Assembly: GCA_013396635.1 (NCBI GenBank)
Contig: WBMW01003180.1
Coordinates: 134,927-198,926, forward strand
Length of the DNA stretch: 64,000 bases
DNA from: Penelope pileata
Lineage: Eukaryota > Chordata > Aves > Galliformes > Cracidae
Reading direction: 5' to 3'
Made by a program: the position numbers and the translations under genes. Shown piece by piece: positions 1 through 12,000 of this stretch (positions are counted from its first letter, which is position 1; every line of letters begins with the position of its first letter). Below the pieces are notes generated by a model, which saw nothing but the letters and a program-made list of their open reading frames with translations, did not search any database and was not told the DNA's origin.

Positions 1-3000
1 TTTAAGAATTTAATATCATATAGAGGTGCTAGCATTCTAGAATGATTATAGAAGTACATAGAGGTGATTACTTCTTACTAGAGTCTACAGGATTTTTCCA
101 CACAGAGGTCTTTGAACAAGCTAATTCTGAAGTTCCAAGTTTGTAACAAATGACTTAAGCCAGTGTAATATCACTGTGAGTTTGGTGTTAGTGTTATAGG
201 AACATCACTAACAAACCCAAATTTTCACATGCTGAGAACCTCTTAAAGAAAGCAGATTGACTCTATAATTTTGCAAATATTTGCATGAAATTAACATTAC
301 TACCAAGAGGATTGTTTTATTAATTCATTCCAACTTGTAAATGCAAATATTTGCCTATCCAGAAGTGCTTTCCCTTAGTCCTTTTTTTCAGACTAAACTC
401 CTTATGCAGCTATTGATGGTTACTTACATAAAAACAGGCAGCATATTGGAACATTCAGCAAACTGCTCTCAGTTGTACCAATGCAATGCAGCATAAAAAC
501 TTTAGACAAGAATTGGCAGGAGATATTTCATTGCATTTCTGTGATGTCCTTTAACTAGTTTTCATACATTCCCATTTCATGTAAATATAGCCATGTAGAG
601 CTAATTCTGTGGTATAGGCAAATGTTTGAGACTCAGCAAAGATTAAAGGGATACCGTTAACCTCACTCTTGCCTCTAGCTGGAATATTTCCTGAACGTTT
701 TGAAGCTTTTATGTATTTTTTCAATAATCTAAGAGCAAAAATAATTAAAATGGCTCTTTATTTCTCTGGCAATTCCTTGTAATTTGAATGCTAGAAGCCA
801 CAAACTTGTTATAGGAACCAAGTAGCCTTGACTCTGTGATACTAAGGGTCTTAAAATAAAGGAGAAAGGAATAAAATAACCCCTTGAACCTAATTTCAAT
901 TCAAAAGAGTTAAAAAAAAAAAAATCCCAGGCTTGTTAACATAAATAGTATGTGCAAATATGCATAAGACAACAGCCCCTTGGTAACATTTTTCCCACAG
1001 GAGGGAATTCCAGCAAAAGTGTAGGCTATGTACAGATGCTTTATTTTCTAAACAAAAATTGCATTATGCCAAAAGACATATACATTTCAACTACTATTAG
1101 AGTGTAATTAAATTATGTTAGTTATCTTTGTTTGTAATACAAGGAACAAGATTTCTGTTGAAAGCACAAGGCGCTCCTAAGTTAATATCCTTTCATCTCA
1201 CTAAGTGTCACACTGTAGGTGGTCTGCAGTGCTTTCTTTTATACAGAACTTTTCACAGGATTTGTTTGATTCAATGCTACTTTTTAGCTTTTGGGTCAAG
1301 TGAAAAAAAAAAAAAAAAAGCAGGAAAGCCACAAGAGGACAAATTCTCCTTTCAGTTACACCATGTAAATCCTATTGAATGGGGAAAGCGGGACAAAGAC
1401 TAAATACTGTGCCTTTGACATAAGGAGGAATACAAATATTTCATGAACAGGCAACAAATGTCTTTGAAATCTCCAACAAAGTAACAATTTCAGTAAAACT
1501 GCAGGCCCTATTATTTCCTATTCATTGAAAACATATGTCCATGCTGCTGACGATCAGAAACAATCAGAAGTCATTTTATTTCTTATTTCAAAGACTAAAA
1601 CAGTAGCTTACTTTTAATACATAACCAATTGTTACAAAACATCTGGTGAGCTGTACCTTTTAGTTTATAGACAAATTCTTTCTTTAAAAGCAAATTGGAA
1701 AACTTTATGCCTTCTTTCCCTATAAATGTAGTATTTCCTCAGCCCCTGTAGAACTCCTTTGCCCTGCTTACTCACTATTTCCATGCTGCCAGTGGACATG
1801 AATATTGCACATATAACTTTAAAAAGAAAAAATAGATTTTCTAGGACAAACTATTGCTCTCCCCCTCCTCTCTTCCCAGCTCCCCCTTTCCCTTGCACCT
1901 TTCCATGCCACATTTTCTCCCTCCGTCCCTCACTCCGCGTTGCCATGCCGTGCGGCTGTAAGCCCAACGTCTTCTGTGCGTTCACAAGAAACAATGTCAA
2001 GCCAGACATTCCCTGTGTAAAACACAGAACAACTTTCCTTTAAGAAGGCAGCCGCTAAATTATATGTACTCCAAGGTTGTAAATGCTCAGACATGTTATC
2101 CAGGTCTCTCTTACTGTATTAAATCTTTAAAACCTTTCTTCAGTATTGCATTTGCCTCATAAATCTTATCCAAGAATCAAGGATTCTCATAGCAGATGAC
2201 CCCGCTCTAATTTCAAAACTCACCTACCATACAGAATTTGAGTTTCTCTGAAGCTTGCGTAACATGCTGGGATCAGATGTACTGAAGCATCAGCCTCCAA
2301 ACACACAGAGCAACCTTTTTGCTTGCTAACCATGACACTGCAGTAGATTATCAAGTGATAATCCAAGAAGCACAGCCATTCCTTTAAACCTGCCAAGGCC
2401 AGGAGGACCCAGGTGTACAGGAGTGTACAAAATGCCAGATCTCTCCCAATGAGAGGGGTTGCCATTGCAGGGTGCTGCAGCAGTGAGGGCACCTCATGGG
2501 AAAGGGGCATGTAAGGAGAATTAGGCTGACACACAACCCAGAAAAGAGGAGTGGAAAGAATGTACACAAAATGAAAAGGATGGGTTCAGTAATCCTCCAG
2601 CAACAAAAAGAAAAAAATTCTGAAGAGAGAAAGATGCTAAAAATGATTCCTAAACGGGAAAGTGCACCAGATCCATGTTTAGTTGTAACATGAGCAACAA
2701 GAGGATGTGGTTTTCGTGAAGACAAACGTTACGCACGAGGATGAGGCAATGGTTATCTAAATACAACAGAAAGACTGATGTTTCCCAAAGGCCCAACATA
2801 CTCAAGATTGCCCATGATCCAAAACTTTAGCAATGAGTTCAGATGAGAAAGAGCTCTACTATCTCCCAGAGCTCTGGATACCATCTGAAGTAGGTAAATA
2901 TCAAGTAATATTAGTTATAAATCAGGGAAAACAGCAATTAACCTAGAACCCAAGCACGTATCGCAGTCATAACAATGTAGGCAAATTTGTGGTTTGTAGG

Positions 3001-3156
3001 AAGATGTGTTTGATAGATTCGATTGTGAAAACAAAGAACAAAAAAGAACAAGAAATTATGTTGTAAGATCCTAAATATAAGAGGAAGACCAAGAAAGAGA
3101 TGGTTCAGCACAGAAGAAAGCAATCACCAGAGGGTGCCAAAAAAGGCCAAGAATTT
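1..3156. other. AT-rich intergenic sequence, no gene recognised
   Basis: Unique-looking AT-rich DNA with adenine runs at 912-924 and 1303-1319. A modest CpG cluster lies at about 1924-1982 (CCGTC, CCGCG, GCCGTGCGG, AACGTC). Open frames reach about 115 codons but show no domain or conserved motif and are treated as chance. An 18-base word at 2462-2479 recurs at 6285-6302. Confidence 0.6.
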
Positions 3157-3312
3157 AGAATCATAGAATCCTTAGAGTTGGAAGGGACTTTGAAGGTCAT
3201 CTGGTCCAACTCCCCTGCAACAGAGAAGGACACCTACAGCTAGATCAGGGTGCTCAGAGCCCCGTCCAATCTGACCTTGAATGTCTCCAGGGATGGGGCT
3301 TCCGCAATGTCT
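3157..3312 (-). mobile_element. CR1 LINE, 3' terminal fragment
   Basis: It begins with AATCATAGAATCC and continues TTAGAGTTGGAAGGGACTTT, GGTCATCTGGTCCAACTCCC, GCTCAGAGCCCCGTCCAA and CTCCAGGGATGGGGC. This is the reverse complement of the conserved CR1 3' UTR and terminal repeat. The copy is strongly 5'-truncated, as is usual for CR1, and stops at a T-run near 3312. It may sit inside the older plus-strand CR1 that is recognisable from about 3440. Confidence 0.92.
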
Positions 3313-3439
3313 TTTTTGCTTTCTGTTATCACTAAAATGAAAGCTGACAACTATGATGATTGACAAAGGTAACAAAAAGAAGTTGGCAAAATGAGGAATA
3401 AGAAGTACATAGTTAACATGTAAAATGGTGGCCCTGTGA

Positions 3440-4845
3440 AAGACACATCAGGAGGTTTCTGGAGAACTAGCTTACACAATTTCTGAGACATTATCAGTTA
3501 TCTTTGGAAAGCTGCAGTGGACCAGTGTCATTCCAGATGACTGGAAAAGGGCAAACAGTGCTTATTCTTCAAATATGCAAAAATGTAGCTAGGAAATAAT
3601 GGGCCAGCTCATCTTTTAAGTCTCCTACAGTAATGAAACACATAATTTCTTCTAAAAACACAGAAGAAAAAAATGACACACACACACACAAAAAAAAAAA
3701 GATCGAGAGAGAGAGAGAGAGTAGTAGGTAGCAGCAGACACCTATCTGTAAACTTCAAACCCTACAAAACCAATCTAATTCCCTGCAATGACCAACAAAC
3801 CTGTTTTGCAGATGAGGGAAGTAGCGTAGGGAGAGAAGACACATAGTAAGTGTAGCTTAACATCAGTTAACTTTACATTAGCAAATCTTTTGGCACTGCC
3901 TAGTATGACATCCTTGTAAGCTTGTTTAGAAATTGTTGACAGTAAGCGCTACAGGGTGAGTTCAAAACCATATGCAGAACCAAATACAGAGAGCAATTTT
4001 AAGTTGCTCATTGTCAAAAAGAAAAAAAAAAAAGAAAAAAGAAAGAAAAGTGTATTGAATATTTTCTAGTAATAACCAGTATCTTCCTGAATGACTTGGA
4101 TGATGGAGTAAATATTCATTGCTGTATACATGTGTACACAGAAAGATGCAGATACATTGATATATGAATATATATCATGCATCTAAATTAACTGCAGTTA
4201 ACAACAGTTGCAAAGGGCTGGAAGTTCAGTCAAGGGCTGGATTAAAGTACAGAATGATTTTTTTCAGAAAATAGATACAGATTGCAAAAGATCAGGATGA
4301 GATTAAATAAGGACAATTACGAAGAACTGCAGATAGGCAGAAATAGCCAATTTAATAAGTAAAATAGAGAATGAAAGGAAAATATGGTTGGAGGAAAGAA
4401 AAAGCTGACCATGAGACACTATGTTGCACTTCTGCCAAAACCCAGGCCTCGTTCTGGAGATACAGGCGAAAGGGATCGCTCAAAGGCATCTGATGTATAT
4501 CTCCCACCTTGCTTGGCACTGGAAAGGCATCAGGAAGAGCATGAGTTTCTGTCCAGTTTGGGGCACCATAAGCCCAAAATGATTTGAGCTCAAGGAAAAC
4601 ATGAGCTTTTGGATAGGTTCTGATTGGAGATCTGTCCACATTTCTGCAGAGGAAATTATGAAAGAAATTCTAATGCTGTGGATCATTAATAACCATGATA
4701 GATTTTAAGAAATTGCATTTATCCTACCACTGAACTTGTTAGGCAAATAACTGCACCAAAAACATTAAGCGAATTGGTGTTGTCTGTGTGCAAAGGAATG
4801 AGCTAGCCAACTTCTTGAGATCCATTCCAACCCTACTGTATATAA
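3440..4845 (+). mobile_element. Ancient, decayed CR1-like LINE (reverse-transcriptase to 3' end)
   Basis: Scattered motifs keep the order of CR1 ORF2. Near 3530-3570 the translation gives IPDDWKRANS (family: VPEDWRKANVTPVF). At 4080-4110 the DNA reads TTCCTGAATGACTTGGATGATGG (family: NDLDDG). At 4404-4440 AAGCTGACCATGAGACACTATGTTGC parallels the segment before the 3' UTR. At 4815-4845 GAGATCCATTCCAACCCTACTGT resembles the 3' terminus. Many stops and indels make it inactive. The 5' limit is uncertain, and parts of 2700-3150 may belong to it. Confidence 0.6.
3676..3721. repeat. Compound microsatellite (AC)n-An-(GA)n
   Basis: An AC dinucleotide run (3676-3690), then about ten A, a short GATC, then a GA run (3705-3721). 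It lies within the old CR1 copy and is a plausible slippage hotspot. Confidence 0.9.
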
Positions 4846-7800
4846 TTTTGTACCAAGTTTTGGCAGTAACTACTTACCTGGAATTGATATCTTCTACTTT
4901 ACCCACAACTAAATGTCTGATCTCAACTGACAGGTAATTAGCCCATTTCTTGTTTTATTAATAAAACCTTAGCAAATTTTTCTCTTATATGTTCACACAC
5001 CATGTACACAACTTTATAGACTTCTTTGTAACATCTTTGTTGCCTTTTTCAAGCCTTTTTAAAAAAAGTCTGAAAAACAAGCCACGTAATCCAAAGCGTC
5101 CTCTGCAGTGCCCATGAATACCCGCATGCTCCTCAACCTTGACAAGGGCAGGCAGCCCATTCTCTGATGTGTCTTAGGGTGGCAGATAGCCTCATGGCCA
5201 GTGCTCACTGCTACCACATTTCTTCTCACCTCTTCCTTGCCTGTGTTGTTCCACCAGCTCCATTCCCTAGCTGACACGCAATGAGTTCTGTGGGGTGAAG
5301 CTTTCTTTTCTGCTCTTTGTTCACATGGTTATTAGCAAGATGACTTCCGAGAGAAAGTCCCAGGGGCTACAATTAATTTATTATTATTGATCATAGCAGT
5401 ATTAATATTTTCTGTTTACAATTACTCACATACATTCTTTTATTCTGTTTGTACAAAATGTATATTGAAAGAGAGAGAGAGAGAGGTGATATTTCATCTC
5501 TCTGAATAATCTACTTCTATTTCAGATTTTCAGATATGAAATATTGTGTTCCTTCTGTATGAAGTACAACATAGTGATTTGGGGAAGACAGAGATAAGGA
5601 AGGGGACAAGGCTCGAGTTGTTTGTTTTCCTTCTTAAGTTTTCAGTGAACTCTTCTAGGGAAATATTGCTCTGCTTGTTATTCTTATAGCAGACAAATAT
5701 TAATTCTTATCTTGTATCCACCTGCTTATCTACCACATTACAGAGGGGTCCTGCCCACATTTAATCTACTGGTTAAATGCCAGTTTAATTCTTCTATGCT
5801 GTAGGCCACAAGAAGTGTGTTCAAAGGACAGCCCCTCATATACACACCACAGTATAAACATTTTAATGAAAGAGAATTTTTTGTAGGAGGAAAAAAAATT
5901 CCTTTGAAAATAATGAATAAGCTCTCATTGAAATGAACTCTTTATGTATATCTTTATGTTTCTGATCTGGCAGCTTTGAAGAGCTGATATCATCAGTTTG
6001 AGAGCCTGGAGTCTGGCCACTATTTTCTGAAACATGCTTTACAATGGAAAAGACCATTTGAACGCAAGTAAAACAATACAGAGCAAAAAATGCAGGTACT
6101 TTTCAAAGCTTGCAAGCTTTTTATTACTCTTCAAACCCTTTTTCCTAACTTACGAACCATTCTGTCTCCCACTTAGCCACACCGCTGCCCTGCTGCTCTA
6201 CTGCTGCATTTGGGATGCTAGAGCTACTAATGGCAGAGTTTAACTGCAATTTTACTTTTCCATTGGAAACTTTTTGTGTAATTCCCATTGCAGGGTGCTG
6301 CACTGATGTTCTTGCCAGAGTGTACAATGGGTTGGCCCAAGCGAGTAAATACTGCTTCAGTTCCTCTCATCTGTAAGCACAAAAGCATACTTGTGTAAGC
6401 CTGACTGCACTGAAATCAGGAGCAAACACGCTTGTGGGCTTCAGCAGAGGTGGGAAAGTTGCTCTAATAGCAATCCTCAGTTACACATCACTTCCCACAG
6501 GAGCTACCAGAGTTGCATTTGACTCTCTCCTGTAGACAGAGAAACTGAGACAGAGGCCATAAGGATCATCAGGCCTTTAAGTCTGACCACTGATTTCAGC
6601 AGGAATGAGGATAATGCTTCTGAATCCCTTTCTCTCCCGACCCTCGCAGTTTACTCACCCAGAGCTGCAGCGAGAATCAGAACTGGAGCCTTTCTGCAAG
6701 CAGACACTAAGCCACGGCTTATTAATGCCTCTGAAGGGCAGCTTTGCAGGCTTTCATCCCCGGCGTTCTCCAGCCAGACAAGTGTGCTGACAGTCCTGGC
6801 TGGTCGCTGTGCACCGTGCTCCTACCGCTACGGGGCTGCCAGGCATTCCTCATTCCAAAACCATCCCCGATGAAACTGAGGGCACAGACTGTAAAAGAAT
6901 TTTTAAACCATCCAAAAATGCGTCAAAACCTGAGCTGCCACAGTGTTTTAAACCATCCAATTATTATCAGGCTTTTTGCTTACAATGAAAAAATTAAAAT
7001 CAATTTCTTTCTCCTTTTATAATCTCTTTGCAGCATTCCAAAAGAGCTGAATCCATATCAAAATGTGCTCTGGATGCTTGTGCAACAGGAATTCATTCTG
7101 AGCGTCCCAAACCCTGGAAGAAACAACTCCTTTTCCGTAGATACTGGTCAGATACACATCAGAAGACAAAGAGATTTCAAGAGAAGACTTCAAATCTTCT
7201 GTGGAGCCAACAGGAGACAGCAGTTAGATGGGATGTGTGAAAACAAAATCTCAAGAGGCTGAAGAAAGACTTCTGGGGTAATCAACAACACCAACTCCAG
7301 CAACCCGTGTTCTCCAACGAACCTCAGTGTTCCCTGAGACATGAACTGTCCACCTCTGTTTATGAACCACTTTGTCAGAGCAGAAATCTAAGGTATTGAA
7401 GGGCTCCTCTATTTTCCACAATTAGCCTTATCCTATTGGAGCTTGCGAAAGTGGAGGGTCAGGCAGTGTGGAGTGCAGCTCTTAAGAGCTTGCTCGCTAA
7501 TTATCCTGCTCTCAGCGTATCCCTTCCTCCCACTTACACCAAGAGGGAGGGAGCAGCAGGCAGAGAAGGTGGCTCCGTAAATTCGGTAGATCAGAGTATC
7601 AGTCCCATGCATTCTTGGGATCTACATTTATGAGCAGCATCTGGCCTTGGGACCATAGGAATTCATCTCTGGGGTCTTCAGTCCCCAAATTTCAAAAGTT
7701 TCTTATGCTCATGCATGTGCTTAGCATAATGAAAACAAGATTACTCTACTCACAGGCAAATTGAATAACAAAGTGTATATGGACAACCACTCGAGCAGAC

Positions 7801-9600
7801 AGGACATCTCTGAGAAACTGGAAGGGTCTGCACAAAAACACATGACATTCTGAGCTACCACAAAGCATTTTCTGTGATTTTGCAGAGTGAGAAATGAAAA
7901 AAATACATTGTGTTTCTCGTTGGTGATTGGTTTTTTTTTTTTTTCCACTGTTCCACTCACCTCACTCAAACACTGATCTCAGCTACAACAGCTCAACCAC
8001 GTTTTCCCTTTAATAATACTTATTTTTTTTTTCAGAGCAAAAGTCTGCTCTTTTTACACTTGCTTTGCAAGGCAAATTTGGCATAGAGTTCACTTGTATA
8101 TCTTAATATGGCTTATTGAAGGCAGGTGCACACTTCAATACATATGGGCACAGAGACCCCCTTCCAGACTATAAAAGAATACTGGGCAGGTCCTCATGTG
8201 GAATATCTCTAGGTTTTTGGTTTTTTTTTTTTTAATCAAAAATCTAAAAATGTGAGCTGTTCTTTTGCCTATACACAGTAAGAGTGAGCGCGAATAGGTA
8301 GGCACCATATCTCTACGTTGCACAGAGATGGTGTTACAACGGCTACATGAGTGGTCTTCCGGCATATTGTCTTTATGTGACAGTAATGAGAAAAGAAAGT
8401 GTTACTGTAATATTGCACTTTCATTGCTAACAAGAGAGAAACACACAAGAAAGTATAACATGGTGAAGTAGCTCCAGTGAGCCCAACGGCCATCATTTTA
8501 TTTAGTCTGGAAAGAGGTGATACAGCGTGCTGTCAAACACAAATCCTTCACTTACTAGCTCGTGTTCCCACTGCATTAATAATATGTGATGGGTACTAAG
8601 GGAGCAGAACAATTAGTCTGTTGTAATGAAGAAACATAGCCCTCATGGTGCCAACCTCCTAGATCAAGATTGTCACAATGTGGTGTCTGTTTTATTTTGA
8701 TAAATCTCTGTGTAAAATGGGGGTGTTGAAAGAACATATTTTGCTTTCTAAAAGTCAAAGAGAATAAGAGAGATTACACAGCCACTATGATTTTGTTCCC
8801 ATTTTATTGTCTGTGTTCACTCAAACCTATGTAAAGGCCAAATCTACACAAGCTGCACCCTCACATTATGGGCTGACGTGTGCCAGGCCATCTCCTGGTC
8901 ACCCCGACCAGTGACATGCTGGGGCAAGCAGCTCTTCCTCTCTGAAGCACTTGCGTATGTTTCCAGTCCCGAAAAAAAAATGAGATATGAGGAAAACAGA
9001 AAGAGATGGTGGAGATGTGGGTGCACAGGGCTTCCCTCAGCATGGAGTCAGGGTACAGCTGGAAACCAGAAGTGCCCCATGCTCAGACATGGCTGAAGTA
9101 CTCAGTAAGACATTTCCAGGGCATCTAAATACCTTGTGATGCTAAAAGTGTATCTATACCAGTAACTGAAACATGTCCCTGGGCACCACAATTAATTTGT
9201 CTGACCTGATAATTTGCTAGCTTGATCTCTGTCATGGATTGAATACGCACCACCTAGATCTCCCCAAGCATACCTGAAGTTTGGGAGTGAATGTGAGTCA
9301 GGGACCATTCCCAGGAGGGAGCACAGAAGCAGCTCCCTCAGTGTGGAGGAAAAGAGAGCACAACCACATCTGCATCTGCCCTTCAGTGCCAGGCACCCTC
9401 ACGGCCAGAGGGATTTAGGAAAATCTTTCAAAAGTGGCTTTGTTACTCAACATTTATATCTTTTTCTTTTTTCTAGGGATTTGTTTGGGAGCTGTGGAGA
9501 CCATACCTTTTCCCTCCACATAGTAAAAGTTGCAGGATCACAGAGCTTGCCCCTCTGAAATGGGAATGCTTCTACTCCTTAATTCTTAGGTCATAATAAA
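4846..9600. other. Intergenic sequence, no gene recognised
   Basis: Mostly AT-rich unique DNA. It contains a short GA microsatellite (5471-5485), T-runs near 7929-7944, 8022-8033 and 8220-8233, and a 15-bp direct repeat (ttttaaaccatccaa at 6901-6915 and 6946-6960). Open frames are under 100 codons and match nothing I know. Confidence 0.6.
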
Positions 9601-12000
9601 TAGGGAATTGGGCTTCTAAGTCACCTGTGCATGAACAATCATTATGTCTATATGATGATATCAATACCTTGCTTTGTTCTGGTTCAGATTGCAATTACTT
9701 TTAACCACTCTAGGAGGTTATTTTCACTCCTTCCCAAGTTCAATCTTACAGGACAGTGCATTTGTCTTAAATCATGGGTTGCAAGAGCAGCCCACCATAA
9801 AGTCACACACTGGGGAAAGCACAGCGCTATGCACAGCAGACCTGCCTTGAACCTGTGCCAAGGAGCAGCAGGACCCTGCTCTGGCCTAAGATTTGCACTC
9901 AAGCACAGACATATACCCACACAGCAAGGACAGGAGATGAACTTGGGCTCCAGCCAGATCTCAGACCTAGGCGGGCTCTGTAGTTGTATATTCTGTTTCT
10001 CTACTAGTTCCTGGAGAATTTTAGAGACTCCCTGCACTGCCACTTCACCTACTGAAGTCTGTGCTTTTAGGAGAGGATATTTCCTCTGTCTTGGGACCAA
10101 AATATACAACGTTCATTTGGACAGATGCGTACATGTATGCACAACCACGTTAATGGCAATGCTCGTGGGAGCAAGTGCTCGCCAGTCACCCAGCAAATGC
10201 ATACATGCTCACCGATGTGCACTGCTCAAATTATTTTCTGACTATTTTCCCCATTATGTCAGATCAAAAACAATACATTTCAGCATAAGCATTTCATTTC
10301 ATTCTTAAAAAATTAGAGGTCATCTGGGGACTTGAAAATGGAGAAAAATCCTCATATTTAACATACTCATCTTGAAAACAAACCAAAAAAAGTGTTGCTG
10401 TATCATTTTGAAACTTGCACAGCTGTGATGCTCTAGCTCTCCTCCCTACCACATCCCTTCTGTGCTTAAACCTTGCTGTACAACTCATGAGAACAATACT
10501 GACTCCCTCTTCTGATAAAGCCTTGAAAATATCAGCCATCAAAGAATGGGCTTTCTGGAAGACCTATGCAGTTCAATACTTGTTCTTCCACTGAAAGATG
10601 CAGCTTTCCTGCGCATGCAGCTAATAGGCATAGTGAATTCCACAAAATTTTATCCACTGCTTCATTACTACTACATCACACCAGTTTGGTGTGTATGTCA
10701 TACTCAAAGATTTCCTTTATATCTGTATTTATATTTTATTTTATTTTCATGCATCCATTTTTTCCCTGGTAACCAAGTTGGCATGTGTAAACAATGTTAG
10801 CTGCTCCAGTGCTAAAAAGTGGTATCACTTATTAAATCACTTATTTTTAACTGAGACTGACAGAATCAAGATTTTAAAACCTGTTATTGTATACATGCAT
10901 AAATCATGAGCCAGAAAAAGAGTTTCATCCTTGATCTCTCACCATTGATACAAAACACAGAAAACGTTTTGTGAGCAAGGCTTCCTCGTTGGTATCTGTG
11001 CTCCTTAGCTGTGTTAGAAACTTGTGCTTTGAAATCCTCAGTGAATTCTCTACTTTAAACTTATACTATGGGGGAAAATGCGTTAAAGCACAATTCTACT
11101 CCAAGATCTGACTGTGAAATCAGCACCTTTTTGCTCTGTTTATATTCCCCATGCATGTATTCAGAGACCTCTCTTCTTCCGTTAGTGATAATGGGAGGCT
11201 TTTTCTACATTTTATTCCTTTTATCACTGCAGAGGTCGTACTGGTTAAGATAGCTCTACATCATTTACAGCATTACAAAGCCAAACACCAGCTCCCACAC
11301 AGAGCAGAGAGATAGAAGCACAAACTGGAGACAATGGGGTGACATAACCCACGTGTCTGAGAGTTTTGCCTAAGCAGTATTTGTCCTAGGGCAGAGGAGG
11401 TCCGAGACAACAGGACTAGTTTAGTTTTCTCTTCCCTCACTGAGTTTACAGATCTGGCAGTCAGAAGCAACATCTTGTCTCTTCACAAACTGAGACTTTG
11501 AATCAGAAATATCTGAGGTATAATAACATAAGATGCCATTAAGTCCCTTTCATCATTTTTCTGATCAAAGCTGAACACTCTGAAGTTAGAACCTAGACTG
11601 TCATCACCAAAACACATTCCCTGCACCCTTGCACAGAGAGAGGAATCCTTCCAGACATTACCCCATTTCTGAATTCAGAAGAAATGTCAGGTGACAATTT
11701 TATGAGTAGCTGACAACATCTTGTTTCCTCTAAAAAGAGGGCATTTTGCTGTCCCTCTCTGTTCACTGCTCTCCATTCCCTTGCTTTGCCTGACTGATTT
11801 TCTACCAAGCTGGGAGATTGAAGCAGTTCACAGAAAGGCCTGATGAGCTAGCACCAAATAAGCAGCGTGAAGATGACGGGGAACAATAGTCAAGGGTGAA
11901 GGAATGAGAGACCTTACCCTTTCAGCAGCATTGAGCTGTTAAAACAATTGTTACATCTCAGGGAACCACAGCCTAAATTAGGTGTGAGGAACTGGGCAGT
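9601..12000. other. Intergenic sequence with the longest open frame of the window
   Basis: A plus-strand frame at 9631-10308 stays open for 225 codons, with a 141-codon frame open on the opposite strand. I see no domain, repeat pattern, signal peptide or exon boundary that would make it a gene, and one such frame in 64 kb is not far from chance. Nothing else stands out in the stretch. Confidence 0.5.

Noticed and set aside
1303..1319. A17 run as a possible retropseudogene tail
   Set aside because: The sequence upstream does not resemble any processed gene I recognise and no target-site duplication was found. The A-runs near 14977 and 22921 were treated the same way.
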